Shown here one piece after another: positions 11,596-23,067 of a stretch of 64,000 nucleotides of DNA. The notes beneath the pieces are model-generated. The model saw only the letters and a program-made list of their open reading frames with translations. It did not search any database and was not told where the DNA came from. Source of the stretch: Hortaea werneckii (Eukaryota > Ascomycota > Dothideomycetes > Mycosphaerellales > Teratosphaeriaceae). The stretch's first letter is position 1. Each line of letters starts with the position of its first letter. Both the position numbers and the translations under genes were made by a program. The DNA lies in assembly GCA_037044905.1 (NCBI GenBank), contig JBAOKB010000024.1, forward strand, positions 248,001 to 312,000, given 5' to 3'.

Positions 11596-13228
11596 ATGAA
11601 CCACGACAGCAACAACACCCAGAGCAAGAAGCTCACGGGACAGGAAGTCGCAAAGCATAACAACCGCGACGACTGTTGGGTTATGTAAGTGTTACAATCA
11701 CTCGCGAGCATAAGCCAACGAACGCTAACATACCGTGCAGTATCCACGGAAAGGCCTACGATGTCACCGAATTCCTTCCCGAGCACCCTGGTGGCCCCAA
11801 GATCATACTGAAGTACGCCGGCAAAGATGGAACGGAAGAGTACGACCCTATCCACCCACCGGACACGCTCGACAAGTTCCTGGACAGGAGCAAACATCTG
11901 GGCGAGGTGGATATGAGCACAGTAGAGCAAGAAGAGAAGGAGGAGGACCCAGAGGAAGCCGAACGGTTAGAGCGCGTGAAGCGCATGCCGATCCTGGAAC
12001 AGTGCTACAACTTGATGGATTTCGAAGCCGTTGCACGGAGAGTCATGAAGAAGACGGCTTGGGCGTACTACTCAAGTGGTGCAGATGACGAGATTGTGAG
12101 TATTCGTCGGGATTTATCCACACAAATCCACGTTGTGAGTAATACTGACAATATTCTAGACAATGAGAGAAAACCACGGCGCATTCCACAAGATTTGGTT
12201 CCGTCCGCGGATATTGCAGGATGTCGAGAACATCGACCTCTCGACCACCATGCTCGGCTCTAAAGTCTCCATCCCCTTCTACGTCACGGCCACAGCCCTA
12301 GGCAAGCTCGGAAATCCCGAGGGAGAAGTCGTGCTCACGCGCGGCGCTCGGAAACACAACGTCATCCAGATGATCCCGACTCTTGCCTCCTGCTCCTTTG
12401 ACGAGATCGTCGACGCAAAGAGGGCGACCAGGTGCAGTGGTTACAGCTTTACGTCAACAAAAACCGCGAAATCACTGAACGCATCGTCAAGCATGCCGAA
12501 TCGCGAGGCTGCAAGGGTCTCTTCATCACAGTTGACGCGCCTCAGCTCGGCAGACGTGAGAAGGACATGCGATCCAAGTTCTCCGACGTCGGCTCCAACG
12601 TGCAGAATACCGGTGGCGATAACGTCGATCGGTCACAAGGCGCTGCAAGAGCCATCTCGAGCTTTATCGACCCTGCCCTCAGCTGGAAAGATATCCCGTG
12701 GTTCAAGTCCATCACCAAGATGCCGATCATCCTCAAGGGTGTGCAGAGAGTGGAGGATGTTATCCGCGCTGTTTCTGTCGGCTGCGATGGTGTTGTTCTA
12801 TCCAACCACGGCGGTCGCCAGCTGGACTTTGCACGATCTGGTGTCGAAGTGCTGGCTGAAGTCATGCCGGAGCTTAGGAGGCTCGGTCTGGACAACAAGA
12901 TCGAAGTCTTCATCGATGGCGGTATCCGTCGCGCGACTGATATCATCAAGGCTCTATGTCTAGGTGCCAAGGGCGTCGGCATCGGTCGACCTTTCCTTAC
13001 GCCATGTCGGCGTATGGCCTGCCGGGCGTTGACCGAGCGATGCAATTGCTTAAGGACGAGATGGAGATGAACATGCGTCTGATTGGGTGCAACAGCGTTG
13101 ACCAGCTTGGTCCGGAGTTTGTAGACACAAGAGGGTTGAGCATGCACAGTACAGGTGTTCCGCAGGACACGCTGGCTGTCAATGTCTACGACCCGCTTGC
13201 TGGGCCAAGGGAGAAGTCGAAGTTGTAG
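11596..13228 (+). CDS. Cytochrome b5-FMN L-2-hydroxyacid (L-lactate) dehydrogenase, flavocytochrome b2 type, two apparent frameshifts
   Basis: Exons 11596-11684, 11741-12095 and 12160-13228 encode about 500 aa. The cytochrome b5 heme domain (residues ~12-90) has the HPGG ligand motif and a second His in PIHPPDTL. The FMN domain has YYSSGADDE, WLQLYVNKNR, FITVDAPQLGRREKDMR, the catalytic SNHGGRQLD, and FIDGGIRRATDIIKALCLGA. The family oxidises L-lactate or related 2-hydroxyacids and passes electrons to cytochrome c. The protein starts almost directly with the heme domain, without the long presequence of yeast CYB2, so location in the intermembrane space is uncertain. One base seems lost near 12420 (AAGGAGGG to AAGAGGG) and one near 12999 (CTTTAC to CTTAC). 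Confidence 0.85.
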
Positions 13229-13607
13229 ATTTAGACAGCCCGGGATGTTTGCACGATTTATACGGTGTATATAATGATATTTAATGTTCTACCAAAATCC
13301 TTAAAAATGTGCGCTCCTGTCAAAGCGGCAACTTTGCCATTAGGATGATTACTTGAAGGGAAAGTATGTTTAATCGCGGGTTAGCCTGGCAAGGCGGCAT
13401 GCCAATGGGAGATGCCATGGTGCTCCTTGATGCAATTTGCGTTATCAAAACATATCTCAGAGAAGAAATCATGTAATGCCTTCCAAGAGACATAGCCTTG
13501 CGGTCAGCATTCAATGACATCATAAAATTCCTGTTCCATCTCAGAACTCAACAGCTCACTCCTTCTCAAGACTAAGTGATCAATAAGAAAACGTACTTTT
13601 GAACGAA
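13229..13607. other. Intergenic region, no gene seen
   Basis: About 380 bp, AT-richer than its neighbours. It holds the 3' end of the lactate dehydrogenase gene and the upstream region of the next SDR. Confidence 0.45.
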
Positions 13608-14430
13608 ATGGCCTCCGCGACAGCAAAGCAATTCCTGGTCACTGGTGCCGGTCGAGGCATTGGTCGAGGACTCAGCCGCCTCCTTCTGCAGAAGGGAAAT
13701 CGAGTCTTCCTAGTCGACAACAACACAGAGGAGTTGAACCACACAGCTCACCAATTAGCCCAGAAATATGGCCAAGGCCAGGACTTTGAAATTTCAATCA
13801 CCGATCTGCGGAAAGCGTCAGACATCCAGCAAGCCGCGCAATCCGCGAGCAAATTCTTCAATGGCAAGTTGGACTGTCTAGTCAACAACGCAGCATCGAC
13901 CAGTGGCGTCGGCGGTCCTCATCTCAGCGATGGCCAATCGTTCATCGATACATGGAACCAATCACTCGAGACAAATCTCACAGGACCTATGCTCATGTCG
14001 CAGGCATGTCTCCCCATGCTTGAAAACTCTGCTTCCCAGGAAGGAAACAGCAGTAGTATTATCCACATCTCCTCAACACGCGCCATACAGTCCGAGCTGA
14101 ACAATGAGCCTTACTCGACTACCAAGGCTGGTCTCCTGGGTCTAACGCAGTCTATGGCTGTCAGCCTAGCGCAGACGGCATATCCGCGTCAATGCCATCT
14201 TGCCCGGTTGGATCAATGTCAGCAATGAGTGCAAGGCGGCTGATGAGAAAGGGGAGAAATGGGAAGACGGGCTGAGTAAAGATGATCAGGCTTGGCATCT
14301 GACCGGGCGAGTGGGCAAGGTGGAGGACATGTTAAAGGCGGTGGAGTATTTGGTTCACGCGGACTTTGCTACAGGGACTGAAATTGTGGTAGACGGAGGT
14401 GTCACGAGAAAAATGGTCTACCCTGAGTAA
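13608..14430 (+). CDS. Short-chain dehydrogenase/reductase (3-oxoacyl reductase-like), one apparent frameshift
   Basis: An intronless protein of about 273 aa. It shows TGAGRGIGRG (cofactor motif), LVNNAA, catalytic Ser in IIHISSTRA and YSTTKAGLLGLT with the YxxxK pair. The frame breaks at about 14180-14186: SLAQTA should continue RVNAILPGWINVSNECKA, which is found one frame over. From there it is open to the stop, with GTEIVVDGG near the end. The frame 3' of the break contains all expected C-terminal SDR residues. The substrate is unknown. The ATG at 13608 is chosen because the cofactor motif starts only a dozen residues later. Confidence 0.78.
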
Positions 14431-14825
14431 ATCTTCCATGGTGAAGAACATGACAAGAACTTCAGGAAAGAAGCATCTTAATTCGGTCTCCGACACTCAT
14501 CGGAGGGCGCCAGTCCAGACCCATCCCAGCGAGCAGATTGACCATCACCAGGCCTATACGGCCCTCAGCATCATGAGTGAAAGCCATTCTGTCAATGGAT
14601 GACAATACCTTTCTTCCAATTGTGAGATTTCGTATCGTTAGAAAGCCCAGTGCATTGCTCCGTGTACCCATTGCACTCTCTCAAAATGCGCAGCTAGCCT
14701 GGCAGGCTCGCATGGAGCGGCTTCCTGGAGTGTTCTTTACTGGCAAATTAGGAAGAATGGCCACCATCACCGAAAATATCTGCAAGCGACAGGCATCTTT
14801 GTACTGGAATTCAGATAGCGTGAGC
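14431..14825. other. Convergent intergenic region, no gene seen
   Basis: Holds the 3' ends of the SDR (plus strand) and the DUF6594-type gene (minus strand). No other feature seen. Confidence 0.4.
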
Positions 14826-15785
14826 TTATTCGCCTCCACTCGCAAGCTGTCGATAGATCATAAGTACTGCCATATATGCCGCAAACGCTGCGAGGATCTC
14901 GAATGGCCGATTACCTGCTGCAAGCCAGGCCCAGGTCGTGAACAGAGTTGCCGACGCTGTAATGATTGCCAATCGATGCACGTTATCGTTGACGAAATTG
15001 AGCCACCAGATGGAGCCGAACGTCATTCCAAGACCAACAAAAAGGATTAAGATCGTGGCGAAGACCTCTACACCAGTCCCGCTCGTATAATTGTTGCTGG
15101 GGTCATCGATCCGGTCGTCCCGCGGTCTTAGGCTGAACACGCGCCGTATCCAAAGCGAGCGCCGCATTAATGTTACCAGCGGTGAGCGTCGCTTTGGCAG
15201 GATCGCAAATAGGTCGCCATCATGACCTTCGAAGTGCTGTTCTTCTTCCAAAGTCTATGGCGGATGGGTACCATAGAAACCAGTTCGCGATGTTTTGTCT
15301 TTGATGAGCACTGGCGGTTTGTTTTTCTTTCAAGAGGGTGAAAGAGTTGACGAGATCATCTGCAGTCCGTTAGCGGGCGGTTTCGGACAAGCTGTCCTAT
15401 TCGCCAGTTGCTATTGCATACTGTATTGCTGAATCAGAGGCAATGCTTGCTGTATCAGTGCCAATCTTTGAGGATATGGGTCGTCAGATAGACTCCCACA
15501 ACATCCTTTCTGCGTTCCATACGATTGCCTCTGAGCGTAGTCATCCCAGCTCTCTATCAACTGCTTCGTTTTTGCTATCTCGTTCTGCAAATACAACAGG
15601 CAGCGAACTTGCAAAGGCGAGAATCTTCTGAGAAGGAAAAAGTCATTCGATGATGCCATCCATTTCGTTAAGGACGGATAGCCTTGGTACTGCCAGTTGT
15701 AAAATTCCTTCTGCTCTGTGGTGAGCTCAGAGTATGCCTCTCTAGGTCTGCTGACACAGGAGGCGGTCTTTGAGGGTGAGTGCAT
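14826..15785 (-). CDS. Fungal membrane protein of the DUF6594 type, one apparent frameshift
   Basis: Exon 1 is 15422-15785; a 62-bp intron at 15360-15421 with a GCTAAC branch-like site joins LIQQY to NDLVNSFTLLKEKQ; exon 2 runs to 14826. The layout fits DUF6594: an N-terminal YQGYPSLTKWMASSNDFFLLRRF with RCLLYLQNEIA, a helical middle, then NWFLWYPSAIDF and a C-terminal group of hydrophobic segments (VFATILILFVGLGMTF, LAIITASATLFTTWAWL, ILAAFAAYMAVLMIY). The frame changes at about 15253-15258 between AIDF and EEEQHF. Function unknown. A second open frame just upstream starts with ATG at 15850 and encodes a Pro/Thr-rich stretch, so the true start may be there with another indel. Confidence 0.6.
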
Positions 15786-16294
15786 TGGCCGGTAGGGATG
15801 TTCGTTGTCAAGGGACTACCCGGCGTGTTTGTTGCTTGAGGAGCGCTCATTGCGGTATGCTCTGTATGCTCGACACGCCGAACTCTCTTTTGTCAACGAC
15901 GAGCCCCACTTCCCTTCTCAAATACTAATGGAGGTTGATGGAAGGTACATCGCCCCACACCGGTGAGCAGGCGAACCAATCACGCAGCTTGGGTGGTCAC
16001 ACAACATAGCAGTTGGAGCGATAGATGCAAACAGGAATTCAGAAGGCAACGACTGTGGCTGCATAGAGGCGTTTGTACGTCGTCATCATTGGTGTGCATC
16101 TTCAAAATTCTATGCTGGTTCGCAACGTCGCATGACAACGCAGAGGCTCTCAAGTCCAATGACACTGGAAGGCGACCAGAAGGCTGAGAGTATAGCCTGA
16201 CATCGCGCCAGCATGGCGTTCTTGTATAATAATATGGGACTGCGCCTCCCGCCTCAGATATAGATGCACAGCCCAAACTTCGCCAACAAATAGC

Positions 16295-17021
16295 ATGGCT
16301 GAAGATATTAGCAGCACAACGCGCGCCATGCGCAAGGTCAGAAACGCTTTGGCAGCTGTAAAAGCAATGGACGTCGATGGCACAGTGCGTACAGACGGGA
16401 TCAAACAGCCTCCGCCCAGACCCAGACCTGGAAGGCCACGTCCACGACCCGTCCAGGCTCAGCAATCAATCTCCGGACGAGCCATGCCAGATATGCAGCT
16501 TCTGCGACTATTGCGATCCGCAGCCTGAACAGAGAGGGAGATATAGCGTGAGGGTTTGTCGTTGCCAGAAACTCATGAATTATATGCCACCGGGCTCACC
16601 AGGTCACATCTGTCTGGCATCAGTGCATCCACCGCCGACAGGAGGGCAGAGTGACGACTATTATGCAAGTTTTAGCAACCATCCTTCGTTACAGCAATCG
16701 TATCTTCAGACGGACACAACCCCGGATGGCAGCCGATACTCGATAGCTGCAGGCACTTGGTCTTTTTCCAGTCAGTATGCCTCCAACCAACATACTGTGC
16801 CGGAAGGCAGCCATGGGTCGTTTTCGCCACCCCAGTCTGGCCATCCCACGTATCATCAGACACCGAGATTTGCGGGAGAATACAGTGCCGAGCCCAACGC
16901 ACTGCAGACAGGACATAATTGTCAGAACGTTTGGCCCCAGCCATCGCATTGCTATAGGTGCAGTGCGCCACTTTCGCCGTACGTCAGCCAGCGTCCGCTC
17001 GTTGCATTCCACCGTCACTAA
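16295..17021 (+). CDS. Possible unrecognised protein, Cys-containing and Pro/Ser/Gln-rich
   Basis: An ATG at 16295 opens a basic segment (AMRKVRNALAAVKAM, then a Pro/Arg-rich run). A frame overlapping from 16377 continues to 17021 and encodes CQICSFCDYCD, a short Cys-rich segment (VRVCRCQK), then a low-complexity tail. The two could be one gene with a frame change around 16400-16450, as seen elsewhere in this window. No family is recognised and no intron is convincing. The opposite strand carries hydrophobic open frames that could compete. Flanks 15851-16294 and 17022-17315 show nothing else. Confidence 0.3.
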
Positions 17022-17315
17022 CTAAACCCAGATATGGCCTCTGCCCTTACCGCTGCTCTTAAGTCACAATTTGCCAAAGAACAGACAACGGTCCGTGCCA
17101 TGACCGATTCCATGTTGTTTCTTTGCAACCGTCTGTGTGGTAACAAGAGCAACTCAGACACTTAGAGACACCATATCATCGAGAAACCTGTCAAAGGATT
17201 ACCGACTGACTCATGAACATCGTTGTCCGTCATCGTAAATGCTTTCATTTGAGGGCTATACGAGGGCTGTTTCAGAGCATACACCTCATCCAATCAAAGC
17301 ACAATAGCCCTGAAC

Positions 17316-18329
17316 TTATTGCGACGCAGCAGGGTCATTGTTGGCGATGGCATCGGAGCAGCTCTCCGGGTTATGACCCAGGATCTGCGCCACAGCTGCA
17401 TATGCACCTTGGTTCTGATAGACCTGGTTCTTCAGGGGCGATTTGACAGCCGACCCAAACGTCACATTTTCGGACCGCAAGACCGGCTCCATGAACTGGG
17501 TGTTGTTGAAATAGTAGTTGTTCCGCAGGACACAGCGCCGCGACCAGGCCTTGCAGGATGAGCGGCTGGTTGTTCAAGGCGCGGAAGGCCTTGGGGGTGT
17601 ACATGCCGGTTGGCTCGTTGCTGGAGTAGATGTCGAAAGCTTCACCCTGGATGCTTGGTCCGGAGAGGAATTGAAGACACCGATTTGCTTGACCAAACTG
17701 CTGTACTGGCCGGTCGGGAAGCTGTTGTATGCCTGATCATTCGGGTCGAAAATGGCGGGGACTGCTGGTGTGCCAGTTGCAGAACCAACGAGAGCTGCAA
17801 AATATTAGTATCCCTTCTTGGGTGCTAATACGGATGATTGATACATACCTGGTACAAGACTCATTGTGTTCTGTCCATCGATACCACCGATATAGTTGTT
17901 GAGCTGATACTGGAAAGCGTCCTTGCCATTTCCAAGGCGGTCGACGTAGGGAACAGAATATTGGGCGCTTAGCAGGGCCTTGATCTGTAAGGGCAGAACC
18001 GCCGTGATCCGGATGTCGTTTTGCAAGCCATTAGTAACCAAGACGGGATGCTGGTCTTCCGGGAAACCATTCGGGAAGAGTGACTCGTCTTGTGGAACTG
18101 GCAGGAGGTCGTAGCCGGGCACAAGGTCCTGAGCTACGCTCTTCGGAACGGAGATGATGCCGAAAGGCTGGCTCATTGTGAGTGGTTGCAGCAGGGAAAG
18201 CTGGTTGAGTTAAAACTTACTAGCATTGTAAGATGCCGTGCGCATGTTAGGGTTGTATCTAGCTAATGTGTTAGGCGCTTGGGCAGCAGCAAGCCCAAGC
18301 AGCGCTGTACAGGCGGCAGTGACGAGCAT
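17316..18329 (-). CDS. Secreted protein, tentatively acetoacetate decarboxylase-like, with two or more frameshifts
   Basis: The start at 18329 gives a clear signal peptide (MLVTAACTALLGLAAAQA). After a short intron near 18180-18230 the frame encodes SVPKSVAQDLVPGYDLLPVP, then HPVLVTNGLQNDIRI, LPLQIKALLSAQYSVPYVDR and YQLNNYIGG. An intron near 17797-17846 with an ACTAAT branch site leads to ALVGSATGTPAVPAIF. The frame then changes near 17652 and near 17541. The three frames give continuous protein sequence with NNQPLILQGL, RNNYYFNNTQFMEP and a C-terminal Cys in PESCSDAIAN before the stop. The pattern resembles secreted fungal proteins related to acetoacetate decarboxylase, but this is recalled by eye and weak. 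Activity unknown. Confidence 0.5.
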
Positions 18330-19261
18330 GATGCTTCCTTTGGCTGTTGCAAATGACTACATAGGCAGCATGTAGAGTTGGCAATCAAATGAACGTAAGC
18401 TATTGAGGAAGAAGGTCAACGACTTTATATTTTTGAATATTTAGTTTCAATGCAAAAGCGTTACCTACGCAGCTAGACATAGCCATATGACACTCCATCT
18501 CCACCTGTCACATGATTTGTCCATGCATAGCGGTGCGTAGACTGGTATAAGCGGCCAGCTCACTTTCAGACTGTGCACACATACAACCACTCACGTTGAG
18601 AGGATCCGTTGAAGGCTTTCGCGCAATGACGCTATAGTGCTTAGGTGCGGCTTTTGCGTTTGGATAGTGTGCAGGCTTTGCAATTTCCAGAAGATGGTAA
18701 TTCCCCTGAAAGCCGCAGATTCGCCGCACATCACTATACAGGTTATCAATGTACTGCTATGGAAGACAAGAGGTAAAGCAGAGCTGGACAAGTTGCGTAT
18801 TCCGGTACCTTTGGCAGCGACTTTTCGTTTGGCTTGCAAGTAGACATCACAGGGGCGATTGGAGCTCGGAAAGTCTTCTGACACCCATCATCGGTGAAGC
18901 CAGTTGAGTCGCCGTTGCCGCCATTTGCGGTTGTTTTTGAGCCTTCATATGCATGACAATGTGATGATATCGATCTAATCGGATTGCATTGTTCAAAGTA
19001 GAGCTGGGTATCCGAAATTTGCCATAGCGTAAATCGGTTGGATGTCGACCGCATCCCCAGAAGCGCCACTTCAGCAGCTGATATGGCTTATCCACTAAAC
19101 CATCGCCGTCTGCGCAGAATGTGTGCGCCCATGAAGCCGAAGATGTTGTATATGACCCATAATCAAACGCCTCGCTGTGCAGCTCCCTTCATATCATACA
19201 TGCCTGTCCCCTTCCTGTGTAGTGTACATGCGCCACGCCATAGTGGATATGATTTAAAGCC
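18330..19261. other. Intergenic region, no gene seen
   Basis: Both strands are broken by stops with no frame resembling a known protein. It lies between the start of the secreted-protein gene and the 3' end of TOM6. Confidence 0.45.
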
Positions 19262-19562
19262 TAGCTGTTTCTTAGTCTTTGCTAGACGTACAAAGGTCTG
19301 CAAGCACTTACGGTGGGAGCAGGATCTCGCTCCAGCTGCTGTGAAGGAAGGCTACGCCGGCCTATTGCACATAGTCAGCCGTCTGTTTCCGTATCACAAC
19401 TCCCACTCCCCATAGATATCATACCGCAAAGAAAGTTACTGCCGTCACGACGCTTCTGTTCTCCTGGCTGGTGACCTCGTCGATGATCTGGCGCGCATAT
19501 CCTCCCTTCTGCTGGGCTGGCCTGCCAACGCCCGTTCCGCGGATCGCACCTTTCGGAGGCAT
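19262..19562 (-). CDS. TOM6: Mitochondrial outer-membrane translocase subunit Tom6
   Basis: A 63-codon gene built from three exons: about 19425-19562, 19312-19361 and 19262-19265. The introns are 63 and about 46 bp. The protein begins MPPKGAIRGTGVGRPAQQK, continues IIDEVTSQENRSVVTAV and ends FFAAGVAFLHSSWSEILLPP. The layout (basic, Gly/Pro-rich N-terminus, one C-terminal helix with SSWSE and a Pro end) matches fungal Tom6, which stabilises the TOM import channel in the mitochondrial outer membrane. The last coding exon adds only 4 nt (C plus TAG stop). The gene is too short and split for a simple open-frame search. Small coordinate uncertainty (1 nt) at the second exon. Confidence 0.75.
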
Positions 19563-19990
19563 GTTGCTGTGGTATTATGCGTCGTTGATTGCGTTGACGG
19601 AGTTCTCTGGTTCTGGTCGCTGCGCGGAGTGACAGTGATGTCCTTGTGAAGTGGTAGCCCCAAGATTTCCCAGCGGAGCAAGCATCGGAGGTTAGACTCC
19701 CAGCACGCTAGCTGCGGCTCTTTCCGCACTGCAATAATCTACCTCACCAACGTAACCCAATTGGGGTCGTCACCTGAGCAGCATTGTGTCATTGCATAAT
19801 ATGGCCTTAGACAGACTCTGTAAATTTCTTTGGCAATGGTGCTCTTGGTTGGGGGGCGCGAGAATTTTGCTGATTGGGTCAGGCTCTCTAATGTGAACCA
19901 AATTGCAAGGGATATATACGTTTTGGACGCCGAGTCCGCCGTGATGTAAAATACACTCGGAACCTCGACGTGAACACTACCTCACATCAC

Positions 19991-20083
19991 GCCGCCTTGG
20001 CTTAGTGGTACAGCGTCTCACTCGTACTGGGACATCCTATAGTGCACATGAGAAGATCCGCGGTTCGATTCCGCGAGGTGGCA
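19991..20083 (+). tRNA. tRNA-Thr (anticodon CGT) with a 21-nt intron
   Basis: The acceptor stem pairs GCCGCCT with AGGTGGC (one G-T pair) and A20083 is the discriminator. The D-arm region is GGCTTAGTGGTACAGC and the T-arm is CGCGG-TTCGATT-CCGCG. The anticodon stem is TCTCA/TGAGA (20016-20020 and 20049-20053), with anticodon CGT at 20023-20025. An intron at about 20027-20047 follows position 37, the canonical place in nuclear tRNAs. No CCA is encoded, as expected for a eukaryote. Confidence 0.9.
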
Positions 20084-20085
20084 AA

Positions 20086-20092
20086 TTTTTTG
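20086..20092 (+). terminator. RNA polymerase III terminator of the tRNA-Thr gene
   Basis: A run of six or more T residues follows the tRNA 3' end within a few bases, the usual Pol III stop signal. Confidence 0.75.
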
Positions 20093-21112
20093 GACTGATA
20101 TCATGGTTTTTTTTTTTAATCTTAATCTTTTCTTTTTTGTCTATGGCCCGTAATGGGCTCACACGATAACGTCTTCTCGCATCCCGTTATAACTTGACAT
20201 ATCTTGTCTTTGGCCCTCTTCTTTCCCCAATCTCCCATTCTTTGCGACATCCATTTATTGGCTTTTAGTGGAGGAGGAATGCGGATTCCTCTTCTCGTCC
20301 TCTTTCTTTGCCGGGCTTTAAAAACCATGACAATGTCCCATAATGGAAGGGACAACATTTCAGTGTTATGTATTATGGTTTAGCTTAATAGCTCTATGGC
20401 AATTATGACGCCGTAAACGATCCAAACCTAACGGAAGGAGTGTTTTTTCTCTTCCGTTCCAAGAGTGTTGCAAATCATCTGTAGCATATCGCTAGCAACA
20501 GACCTGTTATTGACTAGCTAATTTGCAGAAACATTACAGGCACTGCAGATTACGAAGATGCTAATGTAATTGAATGAGATGCAATACTTTCACTTCACTC
20601 ATGTTGATTAGCCATTAGCATAGGTGCTGCGGACGGTTACTACACTAGAGTCCAGTACGTAGTTCCACCCTATCACGTCAAACATAAGCGTTCAATGAAC
20701 AAAATGCATGCCCGATGGCCGATCAAAACAATCAGTAATGATATCAGTTCAGAGTTATTCAACACATTTTCGCCTTCTTCTACTCAATCCGTACAAGCAG
20801 GCAAATTCGGGCTTGAATGAAGCGAGCCGATGTCACCAGTCAGCGGCAAAGGCGGCAGCTCCCCTTGTTCATACCTATATACCAAGACTTCACCCCGCAG
20901 ACGCCCTTGATGCCTTCTTCTTATAGCCGAAGGATCTTCATTTGCATTAGACGGTACGTCGTGACAAAGGATGTGCATGCTAGGCTTGGATCCTCGGTAA
21001 TGCTTGTTGTGCTGTGCATAATGGAAGAGGGGGCGTTAAGATCAGAGCATATATCAGTAGACAGCTGCTTTGAGATAGACGATTCAGTCGAATTGTACTA
21101 CGCTCTGACAAA
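20093..21112. other. Intergenic region, no gene seen
   Basis: About 1 kb, AT-rich in 20090-20650 with a T-run at about 20108-20118. It is upstream of the DAL5-type transporter. No supported coding or RNA feature. Confidence 0.45.
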
Positions 21113-22874
21113 ATGAACACAAAAGAGAACGAGGTCTCACCAGTACAAGACAAGAATACAACCGAGCAGCTTGAAGAGTTGAAAAAGAGTGTAACGGTCG
21201 ACACATTACACAACGATGAAGCCCTAAAGGTCCTCGTCAACTACCAAGGCGACCAAGAATGGAGCGAAGAAGAGGAAAGAGCATTAGTCCGAAAGATCGA
21301 TTGGAGGTTATTGTCTATTCTATGCTTGACCTATGGGCTGCAGTACTATGATAAAGCCATGCTCTCACAAGCAGTGCGCAAGACATCTACCCCGTGTAGC
21401 CGACCTGGACGAACATTGACAAATTCGCTGTAGGCCCTCTTCGGACTTCGAACAGACCTCGACCTCAATATTGGCGACAGATACTCTATGAGCGCTGCGA
21501 TCTTCTACCTAGGATTTATCTGTGGGCATATCCAGCCATAGTCCTCGCCAACGCTTCCCATTGAGCGAGTCATCTTCGGCATCGTCTTCCTTTGGGGTGC
21601 ATGTTTGATGTGTACAGCGGGCTGCTTCAACTACCAGAGCTTGTATGCCCAGCGCTTCTTCCTTGGAATGCTGGAGAGCGGCGTGAGCCCAGCTTGGATG
21701 CTCGTTGTCGGCGGATGGTACAAGAAGCGTGAACAAGCCATGCGCATGGGCGTACGTATCTCTTCTCATGTTCCCAAGCGTGATGGGACAGCACTAACAA
21801 CTTGTACCTGTGAGCATGCAGATCTGGTATTCCTCGACTGGATACGTCTCCATGGTATCTCCGCTAATCAATTACGGCCTGGGTCACATCTCGGGATCTT
21901 TAAGTCCCTGGCGATACATGTACATCGTAGCGGGAGCTGTCACGATCATCTGGAGCTTCGTGATACTGGCCTTGATGCCACCAGACCCGGTACGGGCGAA
22001 GCGCTTCACTGAGCGGGAACACTATATCGCCGTGGCCAGACTCCGTGTAAACAACTCGGGTGTTCGCAACACGCACTTCAAGAAAGACCAGCTGTATGAG
22101 CTACTGCTAGATCTTCGATTCTGGCTTGCATTCGGGATGGCCTTCCTGATGCTCGTGGCCAACGGGCCCGTCTCCACTTTCACACCAATCATCATCAACG
22201 ACCTGGGCTTCAGTGGTCTCAATTCGTTGCTTCTAGTGATGCCAGCCGGTTTTATCATCGGCTGTATCGAGTTAGCAGCTCCGTTTTGCGCAATGAAGTT
22301 TCCAGGCTGGCGGGCGTATCTAGTAGCCATCACAGTGTGCCTCACAATACTGGCAAGTCTACTGCTCTGGCAACTGCCGCAGTCCGCAACTGGCGCGAAA
22401 CTGTTTGCCGTGTACATCCTCGCCAGCTACGGAGGTGGATATGCCGTGCTTATGAGTTTACAGATAGCTAATACGGCCGGATATACGAAGCGGTCGTGCG
22501 CTAGCAGTGGCATGTTCGTAAGCTATTGTCTTGGTAAGCATGTCCAACAGCATTTTCCACGCTTAGCACGATACACTGACTCCCGTCGGAGGTAACTTTC
22601 TTGGGCCTCTCGTATTCAAGGAAAATGAAGCACCGTATTATACGACTGGCTGGATCACAACGGTAGCAACTTCAGCAGGAGCTGTCGTGCTAGCTATCTC
22701 GTATCGTGAGGCTCTCGATCTGTGCCACCCTGACGTCCGCTGACCTTGTTAGGCTCCCTTTGCTGGTGGGAGAACAGAAGGAGAGACAAATCTGGTGAGA
22801 TGGAAGATTTCGAGAACGCCTTCGACGACGACCTCACTGATCTGACCAATCGCCAATTCCGATACACCCTGTAA
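21113..22874 (+). CDS. MFS transporter of the DAL5/TNA1 type (anion:cation symporter family)
   Basis: Exons 21113-21373, 21434-21751, 21822-22533, 22592-22705 and 22753-22874 give about 508 aa. The N-terminal cytosolic part ends in EEERALVRKIDWRLL, the standard opening of the family, followed by helices including RDLNIGDRYSMSAAIFYLG-like and RFFLGMLESGVSPAWMLVVG. The second half has WRYMYIVAGAVTIIWSF and ALMPPDPVRAKRFTERE, both family hallmarks. The C-terminus is WWENRRRDK plus an acidic tail. Substrates in this family are allantoate, nicotinate, pantothenate and other organic anions; the substrate here is unknown. In 21520-21570 the sequence needs one base and then two more restored (WAYPAIVLAN then PIERVIFG), and the net effect is in frame. 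Confidence 0.82.
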
Positions 22875-23067
22875 ATGCCTGACTCCAGGACATTTCCAGC
22901 AGGCCATCGGAATAGGTTGAATGGCCAGATCCAGTGTTTCACGAATGGTGCAATGGCTTTTATTCGGACACACGTGTATGTACTGCTCGGCTGTCCAGAC
23001 AATAACCCGTCTCGACTCTTGGTAAGGTGCTGTGGGTAACCGTATCGCTTGGGCTCTCCAATCAAAT

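Noticed and set aside
15980..16465. Hydrophobic minus-strand frames opposite the 16.3-17.0 kb candidate
   Set aside because: No start context, no motifs and no splice structure; likely shadows.
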